Shown here piece after piece: positions 9,944-20,936 of a stretch of 64,000 nt of DNA. Source of the DNA: Clostridiales bacterium (GTDB lineage Bacteria > Bacillota > Clostridia > Saccharofermentanales > DTU023). The stretch covers positions 1-64,000 of the forward strand of contig JAQYCV010000005.1 of the NCBI GenBank assembly GCA_028724525.1, written 5' to 3'. Position numbers and translations under genes: made by a program. The notes below the pieces were generated by a model. It was not told where the DNA came from and ran no database searches. It saw only the letters and a list, made by a program, of their open reading frames with translations. How positions within the stretch are numbered: position 1 is the first letter of the stretch; every line of letters starts with the position of its first letter.

Positions 9944-10077
9944 TTTGTCTATACCTCTCCCCAGAGCTTTTTGCTACAATTAATTAGTTAACACTTAAGC
10001 TATCTTGACTCATGCATCTTGATTAAGCTTAACATGAGATGGCCCTTCTGCGTGCGGGGGCTTGAAGGGGGTTGTGT

Positions 10078-11520
10078 ATGGCACAGGCAAAATTAGTTGA
10101 TATGACGACGGGTTCGCCCTATAAAAGGATTATCCAGTTTGCCGTGCCCATGTTGCTGGGTAACCTCTTCCAAGTTCTCTACAATACGGTGGACTCGATT
10201 ATCGTGGGTAACTTCTTAGGAACCCAGGCTCTGGCGGCTGTCGGCGCAGGCAACCCCTTTATTTTCGGCCTGATTTCTTTCTTTGTGGGTTTAGGCCTGG
10301 CCGCTACGGTTATGGTTTCTCAGGCTGTGGGTGCCCACGACTATGACAAAGTCCACATGGTCTCTAACACCATCTATAAGCTAAGCGCCTATCTCGCAGT
10401 TCCTTTTACGATCATTGGCGTTTTTGGTGCCCAGTCTGTTTTATCCCTCCTCAATGTACCCAATGACGGGACTTTAACCCTTGCTACAGAATATCTCCAG
10501 GTCATCTTCCTGGGTCTCATTTTTACCCTCGGCTACAATCTCAACGCCGGCCTTTTGCAGGGCTTGGGCGATAGTGTCACCTCCCTCAAACTCCTGGCCA
10601 GCTCCGCTCTTATCAATATTGTTCTGGATCTACTCTTTGTCGGGCCCTTAGGCTTGGGGGTGCGGGGGGCTGCCTTAGCCACGATCTTGTCCCAAGCTTT
10701 TTCCTGGATCATGGGCCTTATCCATATCAATCGCAAAGTGGCCTATGTCAAGCTTAACTTGGCTAAGTTGGATTTTGATCGCAGCCTGGTCAGGGAATCC
10801 TTGACGATCGGCATCCCTTCCGCCCTGCAGAATGTCATCTTTTCACTAGGGGCCATGACTATGTATTCGCTTATTAACAGTTATGGCTTTGTTTTTACGG
10901 CAGGCTTTAATGGTGCTAATAAGATTGATACCCTAGTTTTCTTGCCTGTCCAATCCCTGGCCAATGCCACCACCACCTATGTGGGGCAGAATGTTGGTGC
11001 CAAAAATATGCCCAGGGTTCAAAATGGCCTTCGGGCCGCCTTGATCCTCAATGTGGGTATCGCCCTCGTCACATCTGGGATCACCTACCCCCTCTCCCGC
11101 TTCCTTCTCGGCCTCTTTGGCGATGATCCAGGCATGATAGAGACGGGCCTCTATTACCTACATGCGGTCTTGCCTTTATATTTTTTGCTGGCCATTTTGT
11201 TTACCCTGAATGGGGCCTTACGGGGAGTGGGCAAGGCCACGATGCCCATGGTCACCTCCATGGTCTCCCTCTGGCTGGCCCGTATACCAACGGCCTACTA
11301 TATCGCCCATCACTTTGGCAAGGAATATATTTATTATTGCTATGGCATAGGCTGGTTTATCGGCTGCCTCCTCTCGGCTAGTTTCTTTTACTTTGGTAGT
11401 TGGCGGAAAAACTTCCAGTGGGAAATGCAAAGCCAGGATGATGGGGCTGACCAGGTTGCCGATGCAGACCCGACTCTACAGCGTGCAGAGCTTGAGGCAG
11501 AGGAGACAGACACAAAATAA
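10078..11520 (+). CDS. MATE family efflux transporter
   Basis: VPMLLGNLFQVLYNTVDSIIVGNFLG start and MATE-type architecture. Confidence 0.93.
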   Translation: MAQAKLVDMTTGSPYKRIIQFAVPMLLGNLFQVLYNTVDSIIVGNFLGTQALAAVGAGNPFIFGLISFFVGLGLAATVMVSQAVGAHDYDKVHMVSNTIYKLSAYLAVPFTIIGVFGAQSVLSLLNVPNDGTLTLATEYLQVIFLGLIFTLGYNLNAGLLQGLGDSVTSLKLLASSALINIVLDLLFVGPLGLGVRGAALATILSQAFSWIMGLIHINRKVAYVKLNLAKLDFDRSLVRESLTIGIPSALQNVIFSLGAMTMYSLINSYGFVFTAGFNGANKIDTLVFLPVQSLANATTTYVGQNVGAKNMPRVQNGLRAALILNVGIALVTSGITYPLSRFLLGLFGDDPGMIETGLYYLHAVLPLYFLLAILFTLNGALRGVGKATMPMVTSMVSLWLARIPTAYYIAHHFGKEYIYYCYGIGWFIGCLLSASFFYFGSWRKNFQWEMQSQDDGADQVADADPTLQRAELEAEETDTK

Positions 11521-11603
11521 ATCGGCATGTTACAATAAGTCGATGTTGGCTATAGTTACAGAAATTTAGTCCTTGACCTAAGCGTAGGCAACTAGGAGGC
11601 TAT

Positions 11604-11927
11604 ATGGCTAAAGAAGCAATCCAAGCAATTTATGCGGCAGAACAAGCTGCTGCTAGCCTTATTGAAGAGGCCAAAGTTCAGGCAGAAGAAGCGGGCCGGA
11701 CCCTGGCAGGGCAGGCCCAAGACCTCTCTGACCAGCTTTGGGCTGAGGCGGATAATCAGATCCAGGCTTTGACCCAGAAGGCCCAGGAAGAGGCCAAGGC
11801 TAAGGCTCAGCCTCTTTTGGATGCGGCGGCGATAGAAGCCAGCCACTATCAGAACCTATCTCCGGAAAAGCTGGACCAAGCTGTCGATTATGTTGTAAAG
11901 CAGGTATTAACCTATGGCGATCGTTAA
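11604..11927 (+). CDS. V-type ATP synthase subunit G/H-like (peripheral stalk)
   Basis: Ala/Glu/Gln-rich coiled coil, first gene of the V-ATPase operon. Confidence 0.75.
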   Translation: MAKEAIQAIYAAEQAAASLIEEAKVQAEEAGRTLAGQAQDLSDQLWAEADNQIQALTQKAQEEAKAKAQPLLDAAAIEASHYQNLSPEKLDQAVDYVVKQVLTYGDR

Positions 11928-13887
11928 GATGGCCAGGGCCCAGTTGACGGCTTTTGATACAGAAAAAGCCGCCTTACTCCAAGCCTTACAGGCTATGGGG
12001 GATATCCATTTTGCAGACTTGGCCGAGGATTTCCAGGCGGAAAACTACGATCATTTGCTTTACCGCGACCAGGCCGGCGCCAAGCTGGCTGGCCTCGAGG
12101 AAGAACTGGCTGCCCTTAATCATGCGATTGAGGGTTTAGAAGCCATGAAGCCCACGCCCGGCCTCCTGGCCTCCCTCAATTCGGCCCTACCCACCATGAC
12201 CTATGACCAGGCCAAAAGCCAGGCCGCCAACCTGCAAATGCGGGCCAAGGCCTTGGAGATTCGCTACAAACTCCGCAGTCTCTCCCATAATAAGGAGCTG
12301 ATCAGCCAAGCCAGGGCCGAGCGGACCAATCTACAAGCCTATAAGAAGCTGGATGTCACTCTAGCTGACCTGGACCGGCTGAAAACCACCAGTTATGCCC
12401 TGGGCACTATCCCCCGCAAGTCTGAAGATTTTTTCCGGAAGAGACTGGCAGAGACAGAAGAGACCTACTTTGAGGTGCTCAGTTCAGACGAAAAGAATCT
12501 CTATTTTCTCTTGCTCTACACGGCAGCTGAGAAGAGCTATGTGGAAGATACGCTGCGAGAGTTTGCTTTTGCTGGCAAGAAACTGCCCTATAACCAGACG
12601 GCAGACGAATTGTCCGAGGAGATAAGCCGGCGGATAAAAAAACTAGAAGCAGAAAACCAGCAGATCAGCCAGGACTTAGAGGCCTTGTCCGAGCACAATC
12701 TGGATAAGCTCAAGCTCCGTGCTGAATGGTTGCGCAACGAAGTTCTCCAGGAAGAGGCTAGGAACCGCTTTATTGCCAGCCCCCACCTCTTCATGTTAGA
12801 ACTCTATCTAGCCGAGGACCGGACCGAGGAATTAAAAAAGACCCTGGCCGCGACCCTGCATAAGGACTATCTCCTAGAGCTTGAGACTGTTGAACGGCAA
12901 GATGCCAGAGTGGCCGAAGTCCCGGTCATGCTCTGCAATAATGCCCTGGTCACTCCCTTCGAAAATGTAGTGGAGACTTTTGCAACACCCCGCTACGATG
13001 AAATCGATCCTACGCCTGTCGTCATGCCCTGGTATGCGGCTTGTTTTTCCATGATGCTAGGAGACTTCGGCTACGCCCTTCTTATCTTTGTCTTAAGCCT
13101 CATTATTCTGAAAGCCTTTAAACTCAAGCCTGCTAGCCGGCAGACCCTGCGTTTTTTCAATATCCTGTCCGTGCCTTCCATGTTTGTGGGCCTGCTTTAT
13201 GGATCCTTTTTCGCCCTGGATATTCCCCGCTATATCCCCCTGATTGGCCTTATAAGCCCTACGCGAGATACCAACCAAATGCTCATCTTCTCCTTTGCCT
13301 TTGGCCTGGCCATGCTTTTCTTTGGTCTGGGGGTCAACGGCTATATGAAGATTCGGGACAAAGATCCTATTGGTCTTTTAGCGGATGTGATCTCTTGGTA
13401 TCTCATGATCGTGGGGATTGCCCTCTTGCTGTTTGGATCTAAGATTGGCCTGAGTGACCGCTACAAGCCCGTCTATATGGGGATGGTTATTGCGGGTGTG
13501 GTCCTGGTCTTGCTCTTTTCCGCCCGGGAAGAAAAATCCTGGGGCGGCCGCCTGGGCTGGGGGGCCTACAATGTCTATGGCGTCTCCTCTTGGATAGGCG
13601 ATGTTGTCTCTTTTGCCCGTCTGACGGCCTTGGCCATGTCGGGCGGTTTCATTGGCTATGCGGTTAACCTGATTGCCAGCATGCTCATGGGCTCCATCCC
13701 AGGCTTTGCCCTATCCCTAGTCGTCTTGGTGGTCTTCCACCTCTTCAATATTTTCTTGTCCGGCCTGTCGGCCTATGTCCATACCCTACGTCTCATTTAC
13801 GTAGAGTTCTTCGGCAAGTTTTATGAGGGGGGAGGTATCCCTTTCAAGCGCTTCCGGGCGGACAGTGAGTATGTGGATATTCAATAG
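11914..13887 (+). CDS. ntpI: V-type ATP synthase subunit I
   Basis: 657 aa, coiled-coil N-terminus and multispanning C-terminus (ACFSMMLGDFGYAL...LSAYVHTLRLIYVEFFGKFYEGGG). Confidence 0.92.
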   Translation: MAIVKMARAQLTAFDTEKAALLQALQAMGDIHFADLAEDFQAENYDHLLYRDQAGAKLAGLEEELAALNHAIEGLEAMKPTPGLLASLNSALPTMTYDQAKSQAANLQMRAKALEIRYKLRSLSHNKELISQARAERTNLQAYKKLDVTLADLDRLKTTSYALGTIPRKSEDFFRKRLAETEETYFEVLSSDEKNLYFLLLYTAAEKSYVEDTLREFAFAGKKLPYNQTADELSEEISRRIKKLEAENQQISQDLEALSEHNLDKLKLRAEWLRNEVLQEEARNRFIASPHLFMLELYLAEDRTEELKKTLAATLHKDYLLELETVERQDARVAEVPVMLCNNALVTPFENVVETFATPRYDEIDPTPVVMPWYAACFSMMLGDFGYALLIFVLSLIILKAFKLKPASRQTLRFFNILSVPSMFVGLLYGSFFALDIPRYIPLIGLISPTRDTNQMLIFSFAFGLAMLFFGLGVNGYMKIRDKDPIGLLADVISWYLMIVGIALLLFGSKIGLSDRYKPVYMGMVIAGVVLVLLFSAREEKSWGGRLGWGAYNVYGVSSWIGDVVSFARLTALAMSGGFIGYAVNLIASMLMGSIPGFALSLVVLVVFHLFNIFLSGLSAYVHTLRLIYVEFFGKFYEGGGIPFKRFRADSEYVDIQ

Positions 13888-13972
13888 AGGCTAGTCGCCT
13901 CAAGAACAAGTATTTAAGGCCTAGAGGCTTTAAAGATAGAAAAAACAAATTATTGCACAATTGGAGGAAAGC

Positions 13973-14440
13973 ATGAACTTTATCACAAATAACGGGGGCT
14001 TCATCTTTATGTTACTCGGCGCTGCTCTGGCAGCTCTCCTGCCTGGTATTGGCTCTGCCAAGGGCGTTGGCTCTGTGGGTGAAGCCTCAGCCGCGCTTTT
14101 AATTGATGAACCTCAGAAATTTGCCCGAGCCTTGATCTTCCAACTCTTGCCTGGTACCCAGGGCCTTTATGGTTTCATTATCGGCATCCTGGCTATGAAC
14201 AAGGGTGGTATGGATGTCAGCCTGCAGACGGGTCTGGCGGTTTTAATTGCCTGCCTGCCCATGGCTTTTGTTGGCTATTATTCAGCTATTTATCAGGCCA
14301 AGGTTGCCCTGGCAGATATTGACCTCTTGATTAAAAATGAAAGTCAATCTACCAAGGGTATCATCCTGGCCGTTATGGTCGAGACCTACGCCATCCTGGC
14401 TCTGGTTATTTCCATTATGCTCCTGGGCAAAATTGCCTAA
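13973..14440 (+). CDS. ntpK: V-type ATP synthase subunit K (membrane rotor)
   Basis: GGAGGA SD then ATG; four-TM proteolipid with LPGTQGLYGF and VETYAILALV. Confidence 0.94.
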   Translation: MNFITNNGGFIFMLLGAALAALLPGIGSAKGVGSVGEASAALLIDEPQKFARALIFQLLPGTQGLYGFIIGILAMNKGGMDVSLQTGLAVLIACLPMAFVGYYSAIYQAKVALADIDLLIKNESQSTKGIILAVMVETYAILALVISIMLLGKIA

Positions 14441-14469
14441 GCCCAGACCAGAGAGAAATCGAGGACTGC

Positions 14470-15018
14470 ATGTCAAATCTGGACAACATTACCAATAAAA
14501 TACAGTCGGAAGCCAAGGCAGAGGCTGAAGCGATCCTCGACCGGGCCCAAAAAGATTCCCACGCCTACCTAGAAGGGGTTAAAGCCCAAGTAGAGGAGGA
14601 AATTGCCCGGCAGGTCCAGTACGCGGCCGATAAGGCTGAAGCGAGCAAGGACCACGTCATGGCCGGGGCCCGCTTGCAGGCCCGAGACCAGGTGCTTTCT
14701 GCCCAGCAGGATTTGCTGAACCGGATCTTTGATGCGGCCAGGGCTAAACTCCAGGCTATGTCAGATCGCGAGCTTTTGGATCTTGTCAAGGCAAGGCTGG
14801 CAAGCTATGCGCCAGAAACCGGAGATGTCCTGGTTCTGCCTTTGGGCCGCAAATTAGCCCTGCCCCCTGAAATACCCGTGGAGTATGATGCCCACTTGCA
14901 GTCGGGCTTTGCCCTCCGCCGTGGCGGGGTCAGTGAGAAGCATGACTATCTGGAAATCTTAGACTTCCTGCGGGACGATCTCGCTCCAGACCTGCTTGAG
15001 CTCGTCCAGAAGGCATAG
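14470..15018 (+). CDS. ntpE: V-type ATP synthase subunit E
   Basis: Coiled-coil 182 aa protein in the expected operon position. Confidence 0.88.
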   Translation: MSNLDNITNKIQSEAKAEAEAILDRAQKDSHAYLEGVKAQVEEEIARQVQYAADKAEASKDHVMAGARLQARDQVLSAQQDLLNRIFDAARAKLQAMSDRELLDLVKARLASYAPETGDVLVLPLGRKLALPPEIPVEYDAHLQSGFALRRGGVSEKHDYLEILDFLRDDLAPDLLELVQKA

Positions 15019-15026
15019 GTTTGCTT

Positions 15027-16034
15027 ATGGCCCAGCAGAGATACACCAAGCCAGAAGATTATATCTACGCATCCACCCGGGTCCGTCTCTTTGAGCGCCG
15101 TTTGCTCAAGGCAGAAGACTGGGCGCGCTTCCGCCAGGTGACTAGCTTTGGCGAGGGCTTGCAGCTACTCAAGGAGAGCCCCTATGGTAACCGCATGGAG
15201 GTTGATGGCCTCACATATGATGAGTCCCTCAACATGGAGAGCGTCCGCCTCCGCCAGGAACTCCGTAGCGCAGCCCCGGGAAGTCCTCTCCTCCGCCTGA
15301 TTTCCCTTGAGGACCTTTACCATAACCTCAAGGTTCTGGCCAAGATGCATGTCTTAGATCAAGACCTCTCCTATCTTTTAGTAGAGGTCGAGGATTTTGA
15401 CCTGCGTTATCTGGAAAACCTCTTTGCCCATCCTGAGCAAAACCGCCAGGAAAGTCCGGAAGAAAGGGCCATAGCGGAGGTCGTCGAGGACTACCACAAG
15501 CACCAGGATCCTGAGCGGATAGAGATTATCCTGGACAAGGCCCTTTATGCGGATAGGGCCCAGCTGAGCCAGGCCTTGGGTTCGGACCTGATTCAGGCCT
15601 GGCAGGCGGAACAGACCGACTATCAAAATCTGGCTATCTTCCTCCGCATGAAACGCGCGGCTAAAGCCCAGCCCCTCTTTGCCTTTGCTTTCCTGCCCGG
15701 CGGCAGACTCAAGGCCGAGGACACGGTAGCTCTTTATGGCCAAGCCGACCTGCCCACGACAGCCGAGCTCAAGGGAGCGGGTGTGGATGACGACTTGTTG
15801 GTAGCCTGGGACCAGGCTCTTGAGGGAGATATCGCCAGCCTAGAAAAACGCCGAGATGAGGCCAGTCTCAATCTGGCGAAAAAAGCCCAACGCATGACCT
15901 ATGGTCCCGAGATTTTGTTTGCCTATTATCTTTTGCGGCAAACAGAAATCCAAAATCTCCGCAGTCTGATGATCGGCCTGCAAAGCGACCTGAACGCGGC
16001 CCAAAGGGCGGCACGCCTGCGATTAGCAGATTAA
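15027..16034 (+). CDS. ntpC: V-type ATP synthase subunit C/d
   Basis: YIYASTRVRLFERRLL start, operon position. Confidence 0.88.
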   Translation: MAQQRYTKPEDYIYASTRVRLFERRLLKAEDWARFRQVTSFGEGLQLLKESPYGNRMEVDGLTYDESLNMESVRLRQELRSAAPGSPLLRLISLEDLYHNLKVLAKMHVLDQDLSYLLVEVEDFDLRYLENLFAHPEQNRQESPEERAIAEVVEDYHKHQDPERIEIILDKALYADRAQLSQALGSDLIQAWQAEQTDYQNLAIFLRMKRAAKAQPLFAFAFLPGGRLKAEDTVALYGQADLPTTAELKGAGVDDDLLVAWDQALEGDIASLEKRRDEASLNLAKKAQRMTYGPEILFAYYLLRQTEIQNLRSLMIGLQSDLNAAQRAARLRLAD

Positions 16035-16049
16035 GAGAGGAGAGGGGAT

Positions 16050-16364
16050 ATGCATAAAGTAGCAGTAGTTGGCGATAGAGAATCTGTCCTGGGCTTTCGG
16101 GCCCTGGGTCTCGATGTCCATACGCCCACGACTCCCGACCAGGCCCGCAATGCTGTGGATAGCCTGGCCAAAGAAGGGGCAGCCGTGATTTATATCACAG
16201 AAGCCCTGGCCCAGTTAATACCAGATACCATCGCCCGCTATGACGACAGCCTTATTCCTGCGATCATTCCTATCCCTGACCGCCAAGGCAGTCGAGGTTT
16301 GGGCCGGGATGCTATTTATAAACGGGTAGAAAAGGCCGTAGGCCATAATATTTTTAACGATTAG
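16050..16364 (+). CDS. V-type ATP synthase subunit F
   Basis: [23 protein letters not shown] typical N-terminus; this position is named ntpG in Enterococcus nomenclature. Confidence 0.92.
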   Translation: MHKVAVVGDRESVLGFRALGLDVHTPTTPDQARNAVDSLAKEGAAVIYITEALAQLIPDTIARYDDSLIPAIIPIPDRQGSRGLGRDAIYKRVEKAVGHNIFND

Positions 16365-16396
16365 TTATCTTGAGGATAGAGAAAGCGAGGACTCCA

Positions 16397-18145
16397 TTGA
16401 AAAAGGGCATTATTACGAAGGTGTCAGGACCCCTGGTAGAAGCGGTCAACATGGATGAAGCCAGAATCTATGACGTAGTTGAGGTTTCAGCCAACCAATT
16501 AATCGGTGAAGTCATTGAGATGCGGGGCGACAAGGCCTCCATCCAGGTCTACGAAGAAACGACAGGCATTGGGCCGGGTGAAGAAGTCATCTCGACCAAT
16601 ATGCCCTTGTCTGTTGAATTGGGACCGGGCCTGATTGGCCAGATTTATGACGGAATCCAGCGCCCCCTGGGACAGCTGGCCGAATTATCTGGCGAGTTTT
16701 TAGCTAAGGGGGTGACGGCCCCGGCTTTGGCCCGCAATAAGACTTGGGAATTCATCGCTACTGCTCAAGTAGGCGACGAAGTGGTCACCGGGGATATCCT
16801 GGGTACGGTCCAGGAGACTGATATCATTCAGATTAAGATCATGGTTCCGCCTGGTGTTTCCGGCAAAATTGAAAAGATTGAGTCCGGTATCTACAATGTG
16901 GAAGATAGCATCGCCACCATTGCTGGCCAAGAAGTCAGCATGTTGCAGAGATGGCCTGTCCGCCAGCCCCGCCCCTATACCCATAAAATTGACCCCAGTG
17001 AGCCCCTGATCACGGGCCAACGGATTGTGGACGCTTTCTTCCCAGTCACCAAGGGTGGAACAGCGGCCATTCCTGGTCCCTTCGGTTCGGGCAAAACGGT
17101 TATCCAGCACCAGCTGGCTAAATGGGCCGATGCCGATGTCATCATTTACATTGGTTGCGGAGAGCGCGGCAATGAAATGACCGACGTTTTGATGGAATTC
17201 CCGGAAATTGAAGACCCCAAGACCGGCAAGTCTCTTATGAACAAGGTAGTCTTGATTGCCAATACCTCCAATATGCCCGTAGCCGCCCGCGAAGCCTCGG
17301 TTTACACCGGGGTGACTATAGCGGAATACTATCGGGATATGGGCTACTCTGTGGCCTTGATGGCAGACTCTACCTCCCGTTGGGCGGAGGCCATGCGGGA
17401 AATGTCCGGCCGTCTGGAAGAAATGCCAGGTGACGAGGGTTATCCCGCCTACCTCTCTTCCCGGGTTGCTGAATTCTACGAAAGAGCGGGCCTCGTCGAG
17501 TGCCTCGGGTCCGATGAACGCCAGGGCTCCCTATCTATTATCGGGGCTGTTTCTCCTCCGGGTGGCGACCTCTCCGAGCCTGTTACCCAGTCCACCCTCC
17601 GGATTGTGAAGGTCTTCTGGGGCCTGGACTACGCCCTTTCCCATGCCAGGCACTTCCCAGCCATTAACTGGCTTTCCTCCTATTCTCTCTACCAGGCCAA
17701 GATCGATGCCTATCTGGACAAGCACTACCGGGGCTTTTCCAAACTAAGGGAAAAGGCCATGAGTCTCCTCCAAGACGAAGACCAGCTCAAGGAAATTGTC
17801 CGCCTGGTTGGCCAAGACTCCCTGTCTGACCCCGACCAGCTCAAACTCTTTACTGCTAAATCCTTGCGTGAAGACTTCCTCCAGCAGAATGCTTTTGACG
17901 AAGTCGACACCTACTGCTCCATGGCTAAGCAATACGCCATGCTGGGCATTATCCTGTCTTTCTATGAAGAAGCCCTCCAGGCCCTGGATAAGGGGGTCTA
18001 TCTGTCCGAAATAGAGAAGATGGAAGTCAATAACAAGATCTCCCGTATGCGTTATGTAGAGGAAGATAAACTGCCAGAAATTCAAGCAATTCAGGAAGAA
18101 TTGCAAACGGAATTCCACCGGCTTATTGCTAAGAGGGAGGCCTAA
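16397..18145 (+). CDS. ntpA: V-type ATP synthase catalytic subunit A
   Basis: [33 protein letters not shown]-loop; likely TTG start at 16397 after GCGAGGA (track ORF begins at 16370). Confidence 0.96.
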   Translation: MKKGIITKVSGPLVEAVNMDEARIYDVVEVSANQLIGEVIEMRGDKASIQVYEETTGIGPGEEVISTNMPLSVELGPGLIGQIYDGIQRPLGQLAELSGEFLAKGVTAPALARNKTWEFIATAQVGDEVVTGDILGTVQETDIIQIKIMVPPGVSGKIEKIESGIYNVEDSIATIAGQEVSMLQRWPVRQPRPYTHKIDPSEPLITGQRIVDAFFPVTKGGTAAIPGPFGSGKTVIQHQLAKWADADVIIYIGCGERGNEMTDVLMEFPEIEDPKTGKSLMNKVVLIANTSNMPVAAREASVYTGVTIAEYYRDMGYSVALMADSTSRWAEAMREMSGRLEEMPGDEGYPAYLSSRVAEFYERAGLVECLGSDERQGSLSIIGAVSPPGGDLSEPVTQSTLRIVKVFWGLDYALSHARHFPAINWLSSYSLYQAKIDAYLDKHYRGFSKLREKAMSLLQDEDQLKEIVRLVGQDSLSDPDQLKLFTAKSLREDFLQQNAFDEVDTYCSMAKQYAMLGIILSFYEEALQALDKGVYLSEIEKMEVNNKISRMRYVEEDKLPEIQAIQEELQTEFHRLIAKREA

Positions 18146-19615
18146 ATGCTGAAGGAATATAAAACCATTCGCGAAGCTGCCGGTCCCTTGATCTTGGTTA
18201 CCGAGGTTGAAGGGGTCAAATACGAAGAGCTGATTGATATCCGCCTGCAGAACGGGGAGATCCGTCACGGCAAGGTCCTGGAAGTCGGGGATGGTTATGC
18301 CCTGGCCCAGATTTTCGAAGGGACCACGGGGATTAATCTGAAAGAATCCAGCGTCCGCTTTACGGGCAAGCCCCAGGAACTGGGCGTAACGGAAAACATG
18401 ATCGGCCGGATCTTTGACGGTATGGGCCGCCCCATCGACAAGGGCCCCAAGCTGATCGCGGAAGAATACCGCGATGTCAACGGCTTGCCCATCAACCCCT
18501 ACGCCCGTGACTATCCGGCAGAGTTTATCCAGACCGGCATCTCGGTTATAGATGGCCTTAATACTCTGGTGCGTGGGCAAAAGCTCCCTATCTTCTCCGG
18601 GTCTGGCTTGCCCCATAACAAACTGGCCACCCAGATTGCCCGTCAGGCCAAAGTGCCTGGTTCAGATGAACGTTTCGCCGTTGTTTTTGCGGCCATGGGG
18701 ATTACCTTCGAGGAATCTGAATTCTTCATGCAGGACTTTAGAGAGTCCGGCGCCCTAGACCGGGCAGTCCTCTTTATCAACCTGGCCGACGACCCCTCTA
18801 TTGAGCGGATCTCTACCCCCCGTGCCGCCCTTACCTGCGCGGAATACCTGGCTTTTGAAAAGGACATGCACGTATTGGTCATTCTCACCGACATGACTAA
18901 CTATGCGGATGCCTTGCGGGAAGTATCTGCGGCTCGTAAGGAAGTCCCCGGCCGCCGGGGCTATCCTGGCTACCTCTACACCGACCTCTCGCAGATTTAC
19001 GAGCGGGCAGGCCGCTTGAAGGGCCATAAGGGGTCTATTACCCAGATCCCCATCTTGACCATGCCAGAAGACGATATTACCCACCCCATCCCCGACTTGA
19101 CCGGCTACATTACCGAGGGGCAGATCATCCTTTCCCGTGAGCTGGACAACCGGGGGATTACCCCACCCATTAACGTCCTACCCTCCCTGTCCCGTTTGAA
19201 AGATAAGGGTATTGGGGAAGGGAAAACCCGTAAAGACCATGCGGCGACTATGAACCAGATCTACGCAGGGGTTTCTCGGGGCCGGGATGCCTCGGAGCTG
19301 GCGACAATTTTAGGTGAAACGGCTCTCTCCGAAGCAGACAAGGCCTTTGCCAAATTCTCAGACGAGTTTGACCGCCGCTATGTCAATCAGGGCTACCAGA
19401 CAGACCGGACCATTACCGAAACCCTCGACTTAGGCTGGGACCTCCTGACTATCCTGCCCCGGAACGAACTCAACCGGATCCGGGATAGCCTGGTGGAGGA
19501 ATTTATGCCCAAGGCCGACCAGGCCGCCCAGGTGACCACAGATGAAGACGCCACTGCTACGGAGCTGTCTAAGTCCGATCAAGCCTTAGTCGACCTGGTT
19601 AAAGGAGACATTTAG
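18146..19615 (+). CDS. ntpB: V-type ATP synthase regulatory subunit B
   Basis: [51 protein letters not shown]. Confidence 0.96.
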   Translation: MLKEYKTIREAAGPLILVTEVEGVKYEELIDIRLQNGEIRHGKVLEVGDGYALAQIFEGTTGINLKESSVRFTGKPQELGVTENMIGRIFDGMGRPIDKGPKLIAEEYRDVNGLPINPYARDYPAEFIQTGISVIDGLNTLVRGQKLPIFSGSGLPHNKLATQIARQAKVPGSDERFAVVFAAMGITFEESEFFMQDFRESGALDRAVLFINLADDPSIERISTPRAALTCAEYLAFEKDMHVLVILTDMTNYADALREVSAARKEVPGRRGYPGYLYTDLSQIYERAGRLKGHKGSITQIPILTMPEDDITHPIPDLTGYITEGQIILSRELDNRGITPPINVLPSLSRLKDKGIGEGKTRKDHAATMNQIYAGVSRGRDASELATILGETALSEADKAFAKFSDEFDRRYVNQGYQTDRTITETLDLGWDLLTILPRNELNRIRDSLVEEFMPKADQAAQVTTDEDATATELSKSDQALVDLVKGDI

Positions 19616-19617
19616 TT

Positions 19618-20319
19618 ATGGCCCGACTGAACGTCAGTCCAACCCGCATGGTCCTGCAGGACCTGACCAGGCGGCTAGCTACGGCCAAAAGAGGCCATAA
19701 GCTGCTCAAGGATAAGCAGGACGAATTAATGCGGAACTTTATCGTGGCGATCCGAAAAAATATGACCCTGCGGGACCAGGTAGAAGAAGCCCTCTCAAAA
19801 TCTTTTAAGGACTTCATGCTGGCCTCAGCGGTCATGAGCCCCGAGCGTTTGGAGCAGGCCGTCTCTTTCTCCAAGTTCCAGGTCGTGGCAGCGGTGGAAA
19901 AAGAAAATATGATGTCTGTCCATGTGCCCAGTATCCGCTTCCACCAGCAAGCCCTGCCAGGCTTTGGGCCAGACGAGACAGGGGAAGACCCGGGTCAGAC
20001 TCCTGCAAGCTCTAGCCAGCCTATGAGCCAATCCTATGGCTATGCCCAGACGACAGTAGACCTGGACGAGGCAATTTCCAGCCTCCATGCCACTATGGAC
20101 ATGCTCCTGGAATTAGCGGAGTTGGAAAAAGTCTGCCAGCTCCTGGCCGCGGATATTGAATCTACCCGTCGCCGGGTCAATGCTCTGGAATACCGGACTA
20201 TCCCCAACTTGGAAGAAACCATCACCTATATCCGGATGAAGCTGGATGAAAACGAGCGGGCTACCATTACCCGCCTAATGAAGGTAAAAGATATGATCTC
20301 GGAGGAAGGGGCCCTATAG
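19618..20319 (+). CDS. ntpD: V-type ATP synthase subunit D (central stalk)
   Basis: MARLNVSPTRMVLQDLTRRLATAKRGHKLLKDKQDELMR. Confidence 0.95.
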   Translation: MARLNVSPTRMVLQDLTRRLATAKRGHKLLKDKQDELMRNFIVAIRKNMTLRDQVEEALSKSFKDFMLASAVMSPERLEQAVSFSKFQVVAAVEKENMMSVHVPSIRFHQQALPGFGPDETGEDPGQTPASSSQPMSQSYGYAQTTVDLDEAISSLHATMDMLLELAELEKVCQLLAADIESTRRRVNALEYRTIPNLEETITYIRMKLDENERATITRLMKVKDMISEEGAL

Positions 20320-20384
20320 CCGCTTTCTTCTTTTTTACGAGGAGTTGTAGGAACAAGAGTATTTTGAGGATTTAAGAAAATTAC

Positions 20385-20936
20385 ATGAAGCTTAATGACA
20401 ATACTCGCAAAATGGCCCTCACGGCCCTATGCCTGGCCCTGTGTGTGGTTTTACCCCTGGCCTTCCACGCCATTCCGGGTGGTGGTTTGGCCTTTTCCCC
20501 CATGCATATCCCAGTTTTTCTCTGTGGCTTAGCTTGTGGCCCCCTCTTTGGTTTGATCTGCGGGATCGGGGGACCAGTCTTATCCCATCTCTTGACCTCC
20601 ATGCCTCCTGTGGCCTTCCTCCCCGGCATGGCCCTGGAGTTGGCGGCCTATGGCCTTATTGCCGGCCTCTGCATGCATTACATTCATACGCAGAAGGAAA
20701 GCCTAGACATTTACCTCAGCCTGCTTTCGGCTATGCTAGTGGGCCGCCTGGTCGCAGGTCTCGCCAATGCTTGGATTTTCCAAGTGGGCCACTACAATCT
20801 CCAGCTCTGGCTGACGGCCTATTTCCTAAAAGCCTGGCCCGGCCTCCTTCTACACCTGGTCCTGGTGCCCGCCATCTATCTAGCCCTCGTCAAGGCCCAG
20901 CTTTTACCCAAACGCTATGCCCATCATCGCCATTGA
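20385..20936 (+). CDS. ECF transporter S component
   Basis: Small multispanning protein; AFSPMHIPVFLCGLACGPLFGLICGIGGPVLSHLLTSMPP resembles ECF S-components. Confidence 0.75.
   Translation: MKLNDNTRKMALTALCLALCVVLPLAFHAIPGGGLAFSPMHIPVFLCGLACGPLFGLICGIGGPVLSHLLTSMPPVAFLPGMALELAAYGLIAGLCMHYIHTQKESLDIYLSLLSAMLVGRLVAGLANAWIFQVGHYNLQLWLTAYFLKAWPGLLLHLVLVPAIYLALVKAQLLPKRYAHHRH

Noticed and set aside
15378-15743. Antisense ORFs inside the V-ATPase operon and other GC-rich genes (e.g. 17744-18616 minus, 290 aa)
   Set aside because: They are mirror frames of strongly conserved genes, with no SD or domain signatures; typical by-product of high GC coding.
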